Assembly (NCBI RefSeq): GCF_014646515.1
Contig: NZ_BMNK01000006.1
Location: forward strand, 186,001-250,000
Reading direction: 5' to 3'
From: Nonomuraea glycinis
Lineage (GTDB): Bacteria > Actinomycetota > Actinomycetes > Streptosporangiales > Streptosporangiaceae
DNA length: 64,000 bases
Numbering within the stretch: the first letter of the stretch is position 1; every line of letters starts with the position of its first letter. A model generated the notes under the pieces. It saw nothing but the letters and a program-made list of their open reading frames with translations. It ran no database searches and was not told the DNA's origin. Made by a program: the position numbers and the translations under genes. Shown here piece by piece: positions 38,147-46,316 of this stretch.

Positions 38147-39234
38147 CGAGGCTCGCCCTTCGTCCGGATGCGGCCGTAGCTCTTGAGCGCCCGGTCCGCG
38201 AGCCGGTAGATGGCCGGGGTGTCCAGCATCCGCTGCCGCACCCGGCGCACCGGCTCCGTGCGCGCCCAGTGGACGCCCGCCTGGAGCGTGTGCCGGCGGA
38301 CGATGCCCTCGCTCACCGGCGTGGTCCGGCTCTCCAGCGCGCTTTTGTACTCATAGCCCGCGCCGACGCTGAGGTCGAGGGCGTCCAGGCCGAGGGCGGC
38401 CGCGTCCTCGGCCATCCGCAGGTGCTGGATCAGGCCGGGTGAATACTTGGAGAAGGCCGGATCGTAGGCGGGGAACCAGCCGATCAGGGTCGAGTGCGAG
38501 CGCAGCCCGAAATGGCCCGCCACCGGCTGTCCGCCGGCGTACAGCATGGACAGCACGCCGCCGAAGTCCTTGGTGTCGATGGCGTGCAGCCGCTCGACGA
38601 GCCGCACCACCCAGTCCTTGCTGAAGCGGTCAGGGCGGCCGATGCGCAGATACTGGGCGGACTTCCATTCCCTTAACAGGCGGAACTGCTCGTCGGAGTC
38701 GACCGCGAACACGTGGGTCACCTCGCCGACGTCGCGGCCGAGTTTGCGCTCTTTGTACTGGGTGCTCTTCAGGAACTTCGGGGACCTGGCCTTCAGCTTC
38801 TCCTCGTAGGCCGGGTAGCCGTCACTCAGGTCGAGCAGCGTCGCCTCCAGGCTCTGCCTGATGTAGGGGGCGAACCAGGGCTGCCGCTCCACCAGGCAGC
38901 CGAACTCCCAGACGTGCAGCCCGCAGGCCTGCAGCAGCGCGTCCACGTCGAATTCGGCTCCCGGACGGTGGATCACCCCCTGGGACAGCGACACCCACGA
39001 GCCCACGGCCGCGCCCACGCCGCCGGTGCGCTCGTACGGCAGGAAACCGGCGATGCCCGCCTCGTCGCGCACGATGAGCACCCGCACCCGATCGTCCACC
39101 TCGCCCATGGCGAGGGTGAAGTCGGGGCTGAGAAACGGATTGGCCAGATGGGGCTGGGCACGCTGCATCTCGCGCCACGCGGCAATATCGGAGGCGCTCA
39201 ACTCATGAGGACGGATCACTGTGAATTCCGGCAT
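38143..39234 (-). CDS. GNAT/FemAB-like N-acyltransferase (BcsL/CelD type)
   Basis: 363 residues with the two-lobed GNAT layout of proteins linked to exopolysaccharide synthesis: FTLAMGEVDDRVRVLIVRDE early, KARSPKFLKSTQYKERKLGR mid-protein, then DFGGVLSMLYAGGQPVAGHF and LGLDALDLSVGAGYEYKSAL. It probably acylates an amino sugar made by the neighbouring aminotransferase. First gene of the three-gene operon. Confidence 0.85.
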   Translation of the reverse strand: MPEFTVIRPHELSASDIAAWREMQRAQPHLANPFLSPDFTLAMGEVDDRVRVLIVRDEAGIAGFLPYERTGGVGAAVGSWVSLSQGVIHRPGAEFDVDALLQACGLHVWEFGCLVERQPWFAPYIRQSLEATLLDLSDGYPAYEEKLKARSPKFLKSTQYKERKLGRDVGEVTHVFAVDSDEQFRLLREWKSAQYLRIGRPDRFSKDWVVRLVERLHAIDTKDFGGVLSMLYAGGQPVAGHFGLRSHSTLIGWFPAYDPAFSKYSPGLIQHLRMAEDAAALGLDALDLSVGAGYEYKSALESRTTPVSEGIVRRHTLQAGVHWARTEPVRRVRQRMLDTPAIYRLADRALKSYGRIRTKGEPR

Positions 39235-39275
39235 CTCACTCCTTCAGAATTTCGCCAAAAGGGAAACAAGTGATC

Positions 39276-40805
39276 TTACCGGCTTAAATGCGACTGGGTG
39301 GGAATGTCGGCCTGACGTCCGCTGATGAACATGGCCACACCCGCCCCCAGAAGGCAGAGAACCGCCGTGATCAAAAACATCTCCGTGTATTCGACATGTA
39401 ACGCCGCCCGCACCTTGGCCGTATAGTCAGCCAGCCGCTCGGCGAAGACGGCCTGGTCGACGCCGAACGGCACCGGGGTGTCGAGATGCGCGGTCAGCGA
39501 CTGAAAACGGTAGAAGCCCCACGCCGACACCGAGGCGATGCCGATCAGCATCCCCATCATCCTCGCCACCACGACCGCCGCCGACGCCACCCCGTGCTGC
39601 GCGGACGGAGTCACCCGCAGCACCGCCGCCGACACCGGCGCGATCACCAGGCCCACGCCGAGCCCGGCCACCACCAGATCGACGTCCATCACGAACCGGG
39701 CACCGGCCAGGTCCAGCGGCCAGCGGCTCATCAGCGCGTAACCTACGGCCGCCACGAGCAGGCCCGCCACCGTGACGACCCGGTCGCCGAGCCGGCGGGT
39801 CAGCAGGCCGCCCAGCAGCGCGCCGACCGGCAGCGCGATGAGGAACCTGCCCAGCACGAGCGAGGCTTCCAGCGCCTCCATCCCCAGCAGCGTCTGCGCG
39901 GTGAACTGCACGAACACCATCGTCACCAGCAGCGCCGCGCCGGTCAGGAAGCTCACGCCGAGCGAGGCCAGCAGCGGCCCCTTCCTGACGCCCGTCAGGT
40001 CGAGCAGGCGCACGGGGGAGCGGATCTCCCACCACACGAACGCCGCCGCCACCACGAGCCCGGCCGCGATGACGGGCACCCCCCAGGGCGGCAGGATCGC
40101 CTTGGCGGGATCGGGATTGTAGAGCCCGACGACGAGCAGCCCGAGCGCCAGGGCGAGCAGCGCGCCGCCGACGCCGTCGATCCGGCCCGCCGCCCGCTCC
40201 GTCCGCACCGGCGCCTTGGGGATGCCGAACTGCACGGCCAGCGCCGCGGCGAGCGCCAGCGGCAGGTTGATCCAGAAGATGGCGTGCCAGCGGCCCAGCT
40301 CCAGGCCGAACACCGGCGCGCTCGGGATCAGCGCCAGCACCCCGCCGTAGATCGGGCCCAGCGCGCTGCCCAGCTCCTGCGCCGCGCCCACCGCGCCGAG
40401 GGCCAGCGGACGCTCGCGCTCGCCCCACAGGTCGCCGATCAGCGCCATGGTGATCGGCAGCAGCGCGCCACCGGCCACCCCCTGGACCGTGCGGCCCGCC
40501 ACCACCGTCACTTCCCCGGTCGCCAACGCCGTCAGCACCGAGCCGGCGGCGAACGCCGCCAGGCAGGCGTGGATCAGCGGCCGCCGCCCGTAACGGTCCG
40601 ACAACCGGCCGAGCAGCGGCATCGCGGCGATGTACCCCAGGAGGAAGCCCGTGACCACGGGGGTGGCCCGCTCCAGGCGGTTGAGGGGGATGCCGAGATC
40701 GGCGGCGATGTCGATGAGGACGGTCACGACCACGTAGGCGTCGAGCGCGGCGAGCAGCACCACCGCCCCGCCCACGCCGAGCGCGACCCGGCGGGCGCGC
40801 CTCAT
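39276..40805 (-). CDS. P55-family MFS exporter (DHA2-like)
   Basis: 509 residues, about 14 transmembrane helices. The start ([40 protein letters not shown]) closely follows, by memory, the mycobacterial exporter P55 (Rv1410c), including the A-L-D-x-Y-V-V-V-T motif. Motif [18 protein letters not shown] is present. In mycobacteria P55 works with LprG to export triacylglycerol-type lipids and toxic compounds. Here too it overlaps an LprG-like lipoprotein gene by 4 bases and follows it in the operon. Confidence 0.9.
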   Translation of the reverse strand: MRRARRVALGVGGAVVLLAALDAYVVVTVLIDIAADLGIPLNRLERATPVVTGFLLGYIAAMPLLGRLSDRYGRRPLIHACLAAFAAGSVLTALATGEVTVVAGRTVQGVAGGALLPITMALIGDLWGERERPLALGAVGAAQELGSALGPIYGGVLALIPSAPVFGLELGRWHAIFWINLPLALAAALAVQFGIPKAPVRTERAAGRIDGVGGALLALALGLLVVGLYNPDPAKAILPPWGVPVIAAGLVVAAAFVWWEIRSPVRLLDLTGVRKGPLLASLGVSFLTGAALLVTMVFVQFTAQTLLGMEALEASLVLGRFLIALPVGALLGGLLTRRLGDRVVTVAGLLVAAVGYALMSRWPLDLAGARFVMDVDLVVAGLGVGLVIAPVSAAVLRVTPSAQHGVASAAVVVARMMGMLIGIASVSAWGFYRFQSLTAHLDTPVPFGVDQAVFAERLADYTAKVRAALHVEYTEMFLITAVLCLLGAGVAMFISGRQADIPTQSHLSR

Positions 40806-41455
40806 CCGGCCGTGGGAGGCGGCGTGACCGTCACCGGCGCGTCGTAGTCGCTCAATGACACCGTCACCCCGCCGTTCTGCAGCGGCAGCTCGACCTTGGT
40901 GAGCCTGCTGCTGGCCTTGTCGACCCAGACCTTGCCGTTGACGGCCTGCGTGACCCCCGGCACCAGCGTGCCGAGCGTCTGCGCGGAGAAGGTGGTGGCC
41001 ACCCGGTAGGCGCCGGCCTCCTCGGCCTCCACGCTGGCCTCCGCCGCCGAGCTGAGCAGCTGCGCGATGCCCTTGGTGGGGCTGAGGATCAGCGAGGGGT
41101 CGTAGAGCTGGGCGAGCTGCTGCCTGGTCATCTTCTGGAAGCCGCCGGTCGGCCCCTTGAAGTGCACGGTGTCGCCGATCAGGGCGAAGGACACCTCCTG
41201 CAGGCTGCCCAGCACGTCCAGCGTGATCGTCCCGTCGGCGTCGCCCGCCGCGGTCAGCCGGCCGTCGGCCTTCTTGACCGGCACGTTCGGCTTGCCCTCG
41301 GTGGCGATCGAGAAAGTGGCCGATTTGACGGTCTTCATCGCCTCGGCGGCCTTCTTCATCAGGTCGGGCCCGGCGGGCAGCTCCTCGCCGGCGCCTGACG
41401 AGCAGGCTGACAGCACGGCGAAGACGAGGGCGGAGGCGAGGAGCTTTCTGAGCAT
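40802..41455 (-). CDS. lprG: LppX/LprAFG-family lipoprotein (LprG-like)
   Basis: 217 residues. Signal peptide with lipobox: [18 protein letters not shown] (Cys near 18 lipidated). The mature part has the LprG-type half-barrel pattern: [57 protein letters not shown]. LprG carries tri-acylated lipids in a hydrophobic cavity to the outer envelope. It is first in the operon with the P55-like exporter. Start ATG 41455 is set by the signal peptide. Confidence 0.92.
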   Translation of the reverse strand: MLRKLLASALVFAVLSACSSGAGEELPAGPDLMKKAAEAMKTVKSATFSIATEGKPNVPVKKADGRLTAAGDADGTITLDVLGSLQEVSFALIGDTVHFKGPTGGFQKMTRQQLAQLYDPSLILSPTKGIAQLLSSAAEASVEAEEAGAYRVATTFSAQTLGTLVPGVTQAVNGKVWVDKASSRLTKVELPLQNGGVTVSLSDYDAPVTVTPPPTAG

Positions 41456-41514
41456 GAGCGGATCGTAGCGAGCGTGCGGAAAGGCCGCGCGCCGTCGCCG
41501 ATATCGGTTGGGTG

Positions 41515-41973
41515 TCAGCGCAGCTTTTTCAGATGCTCGACGATCGGATCGTAGGCGTTGACCAGCTCTTCGAGCTGGTCGTCGGTGAGCCGGTCCACGA
41601 AGTGCTCGCGGACGCCGGTCACGTGCACGGGAGCCACCCGCTGGATCGTCGCCCACCCTTCGTCGGTGAGCACCGCGTAGGTGCCGCGCCGGTCGTCGGG
41701 ACAGCCCTCCCGCATGACCAGGCCCTTGATCTCCATCCGGGAGATCTGGTGGGACAGGCGGCTGCGCGACTGGATCGTCGCGTCGGCCAGGTCGCTCATC
41801 CGCATCCGCCGGTCGGGGCTCTCCGAGAGGTTGACCAGGATCTCGTAGTCGTTCAGGGACAGGGCGTGCTCCTGCAGCTCCCGGTCCAGGCGGTGCATGA
41901 GAAGCTTGTGCAGGGCCAGGTGGGTGCGCCAGGCACGCTGCTCGGCGGGGGAAAGCCAGCGAGGCGCGCTCAT
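41515..41973 (-). CDS. MarR-family regulator
   Basis: 152 residues; winged helix with [40 protein letters not shown] and the wing [20 protein letters not shown] 41973 is preferred; a TTG three codons earlier is possible. TACGCTAGAT lies close upstream, so the mRNA may be short-leadered. Regulated genes are unknown; lprG-P55 directly downstream on the same strand is a candidate, given MarR's link to exporters. Confidence 0.92.
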   Translation of the reverse strand: MSAPRWLSPAEQRAWRTHLALHKLLMHRLDRELQEHALSLNDYEILVNLSESPDRRMRMSDLADATIQSRSRLSHQISRMEIKGLVMREGCPDDRRGTYAVLTDEGWATIQRVAPVHVTGVREHFVDRLTDDQLEELVNAYDPIVEHLKKLR

Positions 41974-42014
41974 GATTGCCAATCTAGCGTACGAAGAGTA
42001 ACCAACGGGGTCGG

Positions 42015-42191
42015 CTAGTGGAAGGCCATCACGATCGCCACGCCCACCACGTGCATGAGCACGACGGCGACGAGCAGCGAGACGAAGACGAACTTGGCCG
42101 GTCCATGCTCGAACGTCTTGCCCTCTTCGAGTGGCTTGCGCGCGGCAACGCGGTCGGCGATACGCTCTTCGAGAGGCTTACGGTAGAACAT
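42015..42191 (-). CDS. 58-residue single-pass membrane protein
   Basis: A small gene reading MFYRKPLEERIADRVAARKP then LEEGKTFEHGPAKFVFVSLL and VAVVLMHVVGVAIVMAFH. The N-terminal half is charged, helical and has a repeated KPLEE (residues 5-9 and 19-23); the C-terminal 26 residues form one transmembrane helix. It lies between MarR and the phosphopantetheinyl transferase on the same strand. I do not recognise the family, but codon character and the clean membrane segment argue that it is real. Confidence 0.7.
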   Translation of the reverse strand: MFYRKPLEERIADRVAARKPLEEGKTFEHGPAKFVFVSLLVAVVLMHVVGVAIVMAFH

Positions 42192-42200
42192 GTCTCCAGG

Positions 42201-42809
42201 CTATCCGCTGATAGGCCGCCTACCGGCTTCCGCATCGGTGATAACGGCCACTATGATGTCCGGCTCCACGCGCCACTCCAGCAGATGCCGGCCCGTCCAG
42301 TCCTGCTCTGCGGCGCCCATCCGGTCCAGGGTCAGCTCGCCGCGCTTGATCAGCGCCTCCTTGCGCGTCCAGTGCCTGATCAGCTCGTCGTTGCCGGTGA
42401 CCAGCGCCCGCTCGCGCGGGGTCAGCGCCAGGCCGGCCAGCGCCTGGTCGAGCGGCCCCGCCGGGATCCGCTCCGCGTCCACCCCCACGCGGCCGGGCCC
42501 GGCCGCCGCGCACACGTAACCGCGCGTGTGGCTGAAGCTCACCCCCAGGTCCGGGGCCTGCTCAAGGTACGGCCTGCCGTGCCCGGGCCCGTGCGTGTCG
42601 CAGTGCTGCAGCAGCGTCAGCTCCTCGGCCCGGACGCCCAGGACCGCGGCGGCGCAGATCCGTACCAGCAGGTGGGCGGCCGTGAACGAGCGGCGGTCGG
42701 CGTCGAACCTGAACCTCGCGGCCCGCTCGCGCTCCACCTCGGTCAGCCACTCCTCGGGCGCGCGCACCTCCTCGGGCCGCCCGCCCATCGCCACCGGGCC
42801 GATCGTCAT
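42201..42809 (-). CDS. 4'-phosphopantetheinyl transferase (Sfp type)
   Basis: 202 residues. The magnesium and CoA motifs GVDAERI and WTRKEALIKRGELTLDRMG are intact, preceded by SFSHTRGYVCAA. It attaches the phosphopantetheine arm of CoA to carrier proteins of polyketide, peptide or fatty-acid synthases. GGAGGAG lies before the ATG at 42809. No synthase cluster is in the window, so it probably serves clusters elsewhere. Confidence 0.93.
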   Translation of the reverse strand: MTIGPVAMGGRPEEVRAPEEWLTEVERERAARFRFDADRRSFTAAHLLVRICAAAVLGVRAEELTLLQHCDTHGPGHGRPYLEQAPDLGVSFSHTRGYVCAAAGPGRVGVDAERIPAGPLDQALAGLALTPRERALVTGNDELIRHWTRKEALIKRGELTLDRMGAAEQDWTGRHLLEWRVEPDIIVAVITDAEAGRRPISG

Positions 42810-42824
42810 GGGCGTGTCTCCTCC

Positions 42825-42868
42825 TTCGTGGGGGATCTCAGCCGAGTTCGTGGGGGATCTCAGCCGAG
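42825..42868. repeat. Exact 22 bp tandem duplication
   Basis: Bases 42825-42846 are repeated exactly at 42847-42868; the unit contains GGGGGATCTCAGCCGAG. The second copy holds the last codons and stop of the Xaa-Pro peptidase gene, the first lies in the short gap before the transferase gene. It looks like a recent slippage event. Confidence 0.9.
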
Positions 42869-44254
42869 GAGGGCCGACATCCAGGTCTCCACCTCGTCCG
42901 GGTGGCGGGGGAGTGCCGAGGACATCAGCCGGGCGCCGTCGGCCGTGATCACCAGGTCGTCCTCGATGCGCACCCCCAGCCCGCGGAACTCCGCCGGCAG
43001 CGTGAGGTCGTCCGGCTGCAGGTAGAGGCCGGGCTCGACGGTCAGCACCTGGCCCTCTTCCAGCACCCCGTCCAGGTAGGTCTCCGCCCGGGCCTTGGCG
43101 CAGTCGTGCACGTCGAGGCCGAGCATGTGGCCGCTGCTGCAGAGCGTGTACCGGCGGTAGAGGCCCGACTCCATCAGCGCGTCGGGTGAGTCGGTCAGCA
43201 CCCCCCACTCGTGCAGCCCCTCGCAGATGACGCGCATGGCGGCCAGGTGGAAGTCACGGAAGCGGGCGCCCGGCCTGAGCGTGCCGATGGCCGCCTCCTG
43301 CGCGGCGTGGACGAGCTCGTACACCTGCCGCTGCACCGGGCTGAAGCGGCCTGACAGCGGGAGCGTGCGGGTGATGTCGGCGGTGTAGAGGGTGTCGGAC
43401 TCGACGCCCGCGTCCAGCAGGAGCAGGTCGTCCGGGCGCAGGGCGCCGTCGTTGCGGATCCAGTGCAGGACGCAGGCGTGCGCGCCGGAGGCGACGATGC
43501 TGTCGTAGCCGGCCGCGTTGCCCTCCAGCCGCGAACGCAGCCCGAACACGCCCTCCACATAGCGTTCGCCGCGCGGGTGCCCGAGCGCCCGCGGCAGGGC
43601 GCGCACCACGTCCTCGAAGCCGAGGGCGGTGGCGTCGACGGCCTTCTGCAGCTCGCCGACCTCCCACTCGTCCTTGATCAGCCGCATCTCCGACAGGAAG
43701 CCCTCGAATTCGGCGTCGCCCTCGCCCGGATCCACCATCGCGTCCACCGACGGGTCCACCCCGCGCAGCACCCTGGCCGGGCCCTTCAGGTCGAGCTCGC
43801 GCAGGTGCGCGCACTCCACCTGGTAGAGCTCCGCGGCCTCGGCCAGATCCGGCCTGCGGCCCACCCAGAACTCGCCGTAGCGGCGGTCACGGTAGAACTC
43901 CTCGCCCTCCTCGCGCGGCGAGCGCGGCCTGACGTACAGCCGGGCCTCGCCGGACGGCTCGATGACGAGCACGTCTCCCGGCTCGCTCGCGCCCGTCAGG
44001 TAGGAGTAGGCGCTGTGCGGCCGGAACCGGTGGTCGCTGTCGTTGCTGCGCACCTTGAGCGTCCCCGACGGCACGACGAGCCGCTCGCCGGGGAAGCGGT
44101 CCGCCAGCGCGGCCCGCCGCTTGGCCGCCCACGGGGCGACCGCCACCGCCGGCACGCCGGTGCGCCGGGTGTCGGCCCACCCCGTGCGCATGAACGCGGT
44201 CAGCTCCTCGGTGACGGGCAGATCATGGCTTCCGATGTTGAGCGGCTCGGTCAT
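42860..44254 (-). CDS. pepP: Xaa-Pro aminopeptidase (M24B)
   Basis: 464 residues. The pita-bread domain holds the dimetal ligands: Asp in LLLDAGVES, Asp in TADITRTLPL, His in CSSGHMLGLDVHD, Glu in LTVEPGLYL and Glu in GVRIEDDLVI. The N-terminal domain (RRAALADRFPGERLVVPSG) is of the AMP_N type. It removes N-terminal residues preceding proline. All metal ligands are present. Confidence 0.95.
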   Translation of the reverse strand: MTEPLNIGSHDLPVTEELTAFMRTGWADTRRTGVPAVAVAPWAAKRRAALADRFPGERLVVPSGTLKVRSNDSDHRFRPHSAYSYLTGASEPGDVLVIEPSGEARLYVRPRSPREEGEEFYRDRRYGEFWVGRRPDLAEAAELYQVECAHLRELDLKGPARVLRGVDPSVDAMVDPGEGDAEFEGFLSEMRLIKDEWEVGELQKAVDATALGFEDVVRALPRALGHPRGERYVEGVFGLRSRLEGNAAGYDSIVASGAHACVLHWIRNDGALRPDDLLLLDAGVESDTLYTADITRTLPLSGRFSPVQRQVYELVHAAQEAAIGTLRPGARFRDFHLAAMRVICEGLHEWGVLTDSPDALMESGLYRRYTLCSSGHMLGLDVHDCAKARAETYLDGVLEEGQVLTVEPGLYLQPDDLTLPAEFRGLGVRIEDDLVITADGARLMSSALPRHPDEVETWMSALLG

Positions 44255-44411
44255 ACGTGTCCCTGCGGGTGGTTTCGCGTGGTTTTCTGTACGCGCAGCT
44301 TAACGGCACTCCCTTGACGCCGTCCCTACCAGCGCGCTTGCCTTGGAACCAGGTCGAGCGGAGCGCTTTAGCCGGGTCCCGCTCGGGTAACTGAAGGCCG
44401 AGGTGGTGCAG

Positions 44412-44840
44412 ATGCTCATCGGTACGATCCTGCGCGGCAAGGGAAGCGACGTCACGACGGTGACGCCGGAGTCAACCGTCCGCGAACTACTGGCACAGCT
44501 GGCCGAGCGGAACATCGGAGCGGTCGTGGTCTCCCCTGACGGGGTCACGATCACGGGGATCGTCTCCGAGCGTGACGTGGTGCGCCGCCTGCACGACCGG
44601 GGCGCCGCGATCCTCGACGAGCCGGTCTCGTCGATCATGACCGCCGAGGTCCGTACGGTCGGACCGGGCGACAACGTGGAAGAGCTCCGCACGACGATGA
44701 CCACCCACCGGGTGCGGCACATGCCGGTGGTCGAGAACGGCCTTTTGATCGGCATCGTCAGCATCGGTGACGTGGTCAAGAGCGCCATCGAGGAGCTGGA
44801 GATCGAGAAGGCGTCGCTGGTGGACTATTTGCAGCGTTGA
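44412..44840 (+). CDS. Tandem CBS-domain protein
   Basis: 142 residues made of two CBS domains: VTTVTPESTVRELLAQLAER with GIVSERDVVRRL, then VRTVGPGDNVEELRTTM with GIVSIGDVVK. Such stand-alone CBS pairs bind adenine nucleotides or similar and modulate partners. ATG 44412 is preferred to the GTGs at 44403/44406 because the family begins MLIGTILRGKG. No obvious partner is adjacent. Confidence 0.92.
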   Translation: MLIGTILRGKGSDVTTVTPESTVRELLAQLAERNIGAVVVSPDGVTITGIVSERDVVRRLHDRGAAILDEPVSSIMTAEVRTVGPGDNVEELRTTMTTHRVRHMPVVENGLLIGIVSIGDVVKSAIEELEIEKASLVDYLQR

Positions 44841-44864
44841 CGCGGGTGGGACGCTGTCCAGGTG

Positions 44865-45485
44865 ATGTACGGGCCCTCTGATTACCCACGCGCGTCGAGC
44901 AGTCCGACGATCATCCTGCTCGTGTCCGGGATGGCCGCGGTGCTGGGGTTCCTCCTCGGGTTCCTGACCGGGATGGGCTCGGGTGAGACGTCGTCCTCAC
45001 CCGCGCCCAGGGTCACGGTGACGGTGGAGGGCACGACCCCTGCCGAGCAGCCGCCCGCCCAGCCCTCCGCGTCCCCTTCGGCCACCGCCCCGCCCGCGAC
45101 CTCCGGGCCCCCGGCGACGGGGGCCCCTTCGACGGGAGCCCCCTCCACGGGATCACCGGCCACAGGAGCCCCGTCCACGGGCGTGCCTTCCACGGGCGTG
45201 CCGCAGACGGGGCTGCCCGAGGACGGGACGGGCGCCGACCTGCTCGGCGCTTTCGGGGCCATGCGCACGCTCGTCGTCGGCGTGGACATCCAGCCGGGCA
45301 CCTACCGGACCACCGGCCCCATCACCGGCGTCGACAAGTGCTACTGGGCCCGCCTGGACAGCACCGGCGGCGACGCCGGGGACGTGATCGCGGCCGGACT
45401 GCCGCCGGGCCCCGCCAGCGTCACCATCCTCGCCACGGACAAGGGCTTCCAGACGGCGGGCTGCGCGGAGTGGACCAAGGGGTGA
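44865..45485 (+). CDS. Membrane-anchored Pro/Thr/Ser-rich surface protein
   Basis: 206 residues. One N-terminal transmembrane helix (TIILLVSGMAAVLGFLLGFL), then an extracytoplasmic linker with repeats of the form P-S/A-T-G-A/V (about residues 80-120), then a compact C-terminal domain starting VVGVDIQPGTYRTTGP with two Cys (CYWARL and GCAEW) that may form a disulfide. The C-terminal module occurs in other actinobacterial surface proteins; its role is unknown. Confidence 0.8.
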   Translation: MYGPSDYPRASSSPTIILLVSGMAAVLGFLLGFLTGMGSGETSSSPAPRVTVTVEGTTPAEQPPAQPSASPSATAPPATSGPPATGAPSTGAPSTGSPATGAPSTGVPSTGVPQTGLPEDGTGADLLGAFGAMRTLVVGVDIQPGTYRTTGPITGVDKCYWARLDSTGGDAGDVIAAGLPPGPASVTILATDKGFQTAGCAEWTKG

Positions 45486-45554
45486 CACCTCGAACGGTGT
45501 TTGCACAGGCCATGCGCGCGTAGCAGACTGCCCTCAGCCACCAAGGAGGATGAC

Positions 45555-46316
45555 ATGTCGGTGTTGCGGAGCTTTATGGACAGCGTGCGTAACGGCTCGA
45601 TCGAGGTGATCGACCTGACCGCTCCCTTGACCGAGAAGACACCGATCCTCCAGTTGCCCGAGCCGTTCAGCAACACGATCCCGTTCCGGCTGGAGGAGAT
45701 CAGCCGCTACGACGACCGCGGCCCCGCCTGGTACTGGAACGACATCCACACCGGCGAGCACACCGGCACCCACTTCGACGCGCCGATCCACTGGGTGACC
45801 GGGGCCGACGGGCAGGACGTCTCCCAGGTGCCGGTGACCAGCCTGCTGGCGCCCGCCGTGGTGCTCGACTTCGCCGCCCAGGCCGCCGAGGACCCCGACT
45901 TCCTGCTCCAGATCGAGCACGTCCAGGAGTGGGAGCGGGTCAACGGCGCCCTGCCCGACGGCGGCTGGCTCCTCTACCGCACCGGCTGGGATGCCAGGTC
46001 CGACGACCAGGACCAGTTCCTGAACGGCGCGCGCACCCCCGGCATCTCCGTCGAGTGCGCGAAGTGGCTGGCCGAGGAGACGCCGATCCTCGGGGTGGGG
46101 GTGGAGACCGTCGGCACCGACGCGGGTGCCGCCCACTCCTTCGAGCCCGCGTTCCCCTGCCACTCCTTCCTGCTCGGCGCGGGCAAGTACGGCCTGACCC
46201 AGCTGCGCGGCCTCGACCGCCTGCCGGTGACCGGGGCCGTGGTGGTGGCCCCGCCGCTGCCCATCGTGGGCGGCTCCGGCAGCCCGGTGCGAGTCCTGGC
46301 CCTGGTCGAGCGTTGA
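45555..46316 (+). CDS. Cyclase family protein (kynurenine formamidase-like)
   Basis: 253 residues with the metal-binding signature HTGTHFDAPIHW (near residues 73-84) and a late conserved VGVETVGTDAG. The family hydrolyses formamides or lactone-like bonds, as in KynB and isatin hydrolase. AAGGAGGA precedes ATG 45555. The next gene, a ThDP enzyme, begins inside its stop codon, so the two probably act in one pathway. Confidence 0.9.
   Translation: MSVLRSFMDSVRNGSIEVIDLTAPLTEKTPILQLPEPFSNTIPFRLEEISRYDDRGPAWYWNDIHTGEHTGTHFDAPIHWVTGADGQDVSQVPVTSLLAPAVVLDFAAQAAEDPDFLLQIEHVQEWERVNGALPDGGWLLYRTGWDARSDDQDQFLNGARTPGISVECAKWLAEETPILGVGVETVGTDAGAAHSFEPAFPCHSFLLGAGKYGLTQLRGLDRLPVTGAVVVAPPLPIVGGSGSPVRVLALVER

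Noticed and set aside
42201-42809. Sign of a biosynthetic gene cluster around the phosphopantetheinyl transferase
   Set aside because: No polyketide, peptide or carrier-protein gene lies within the window; the neighbours are unrelated.
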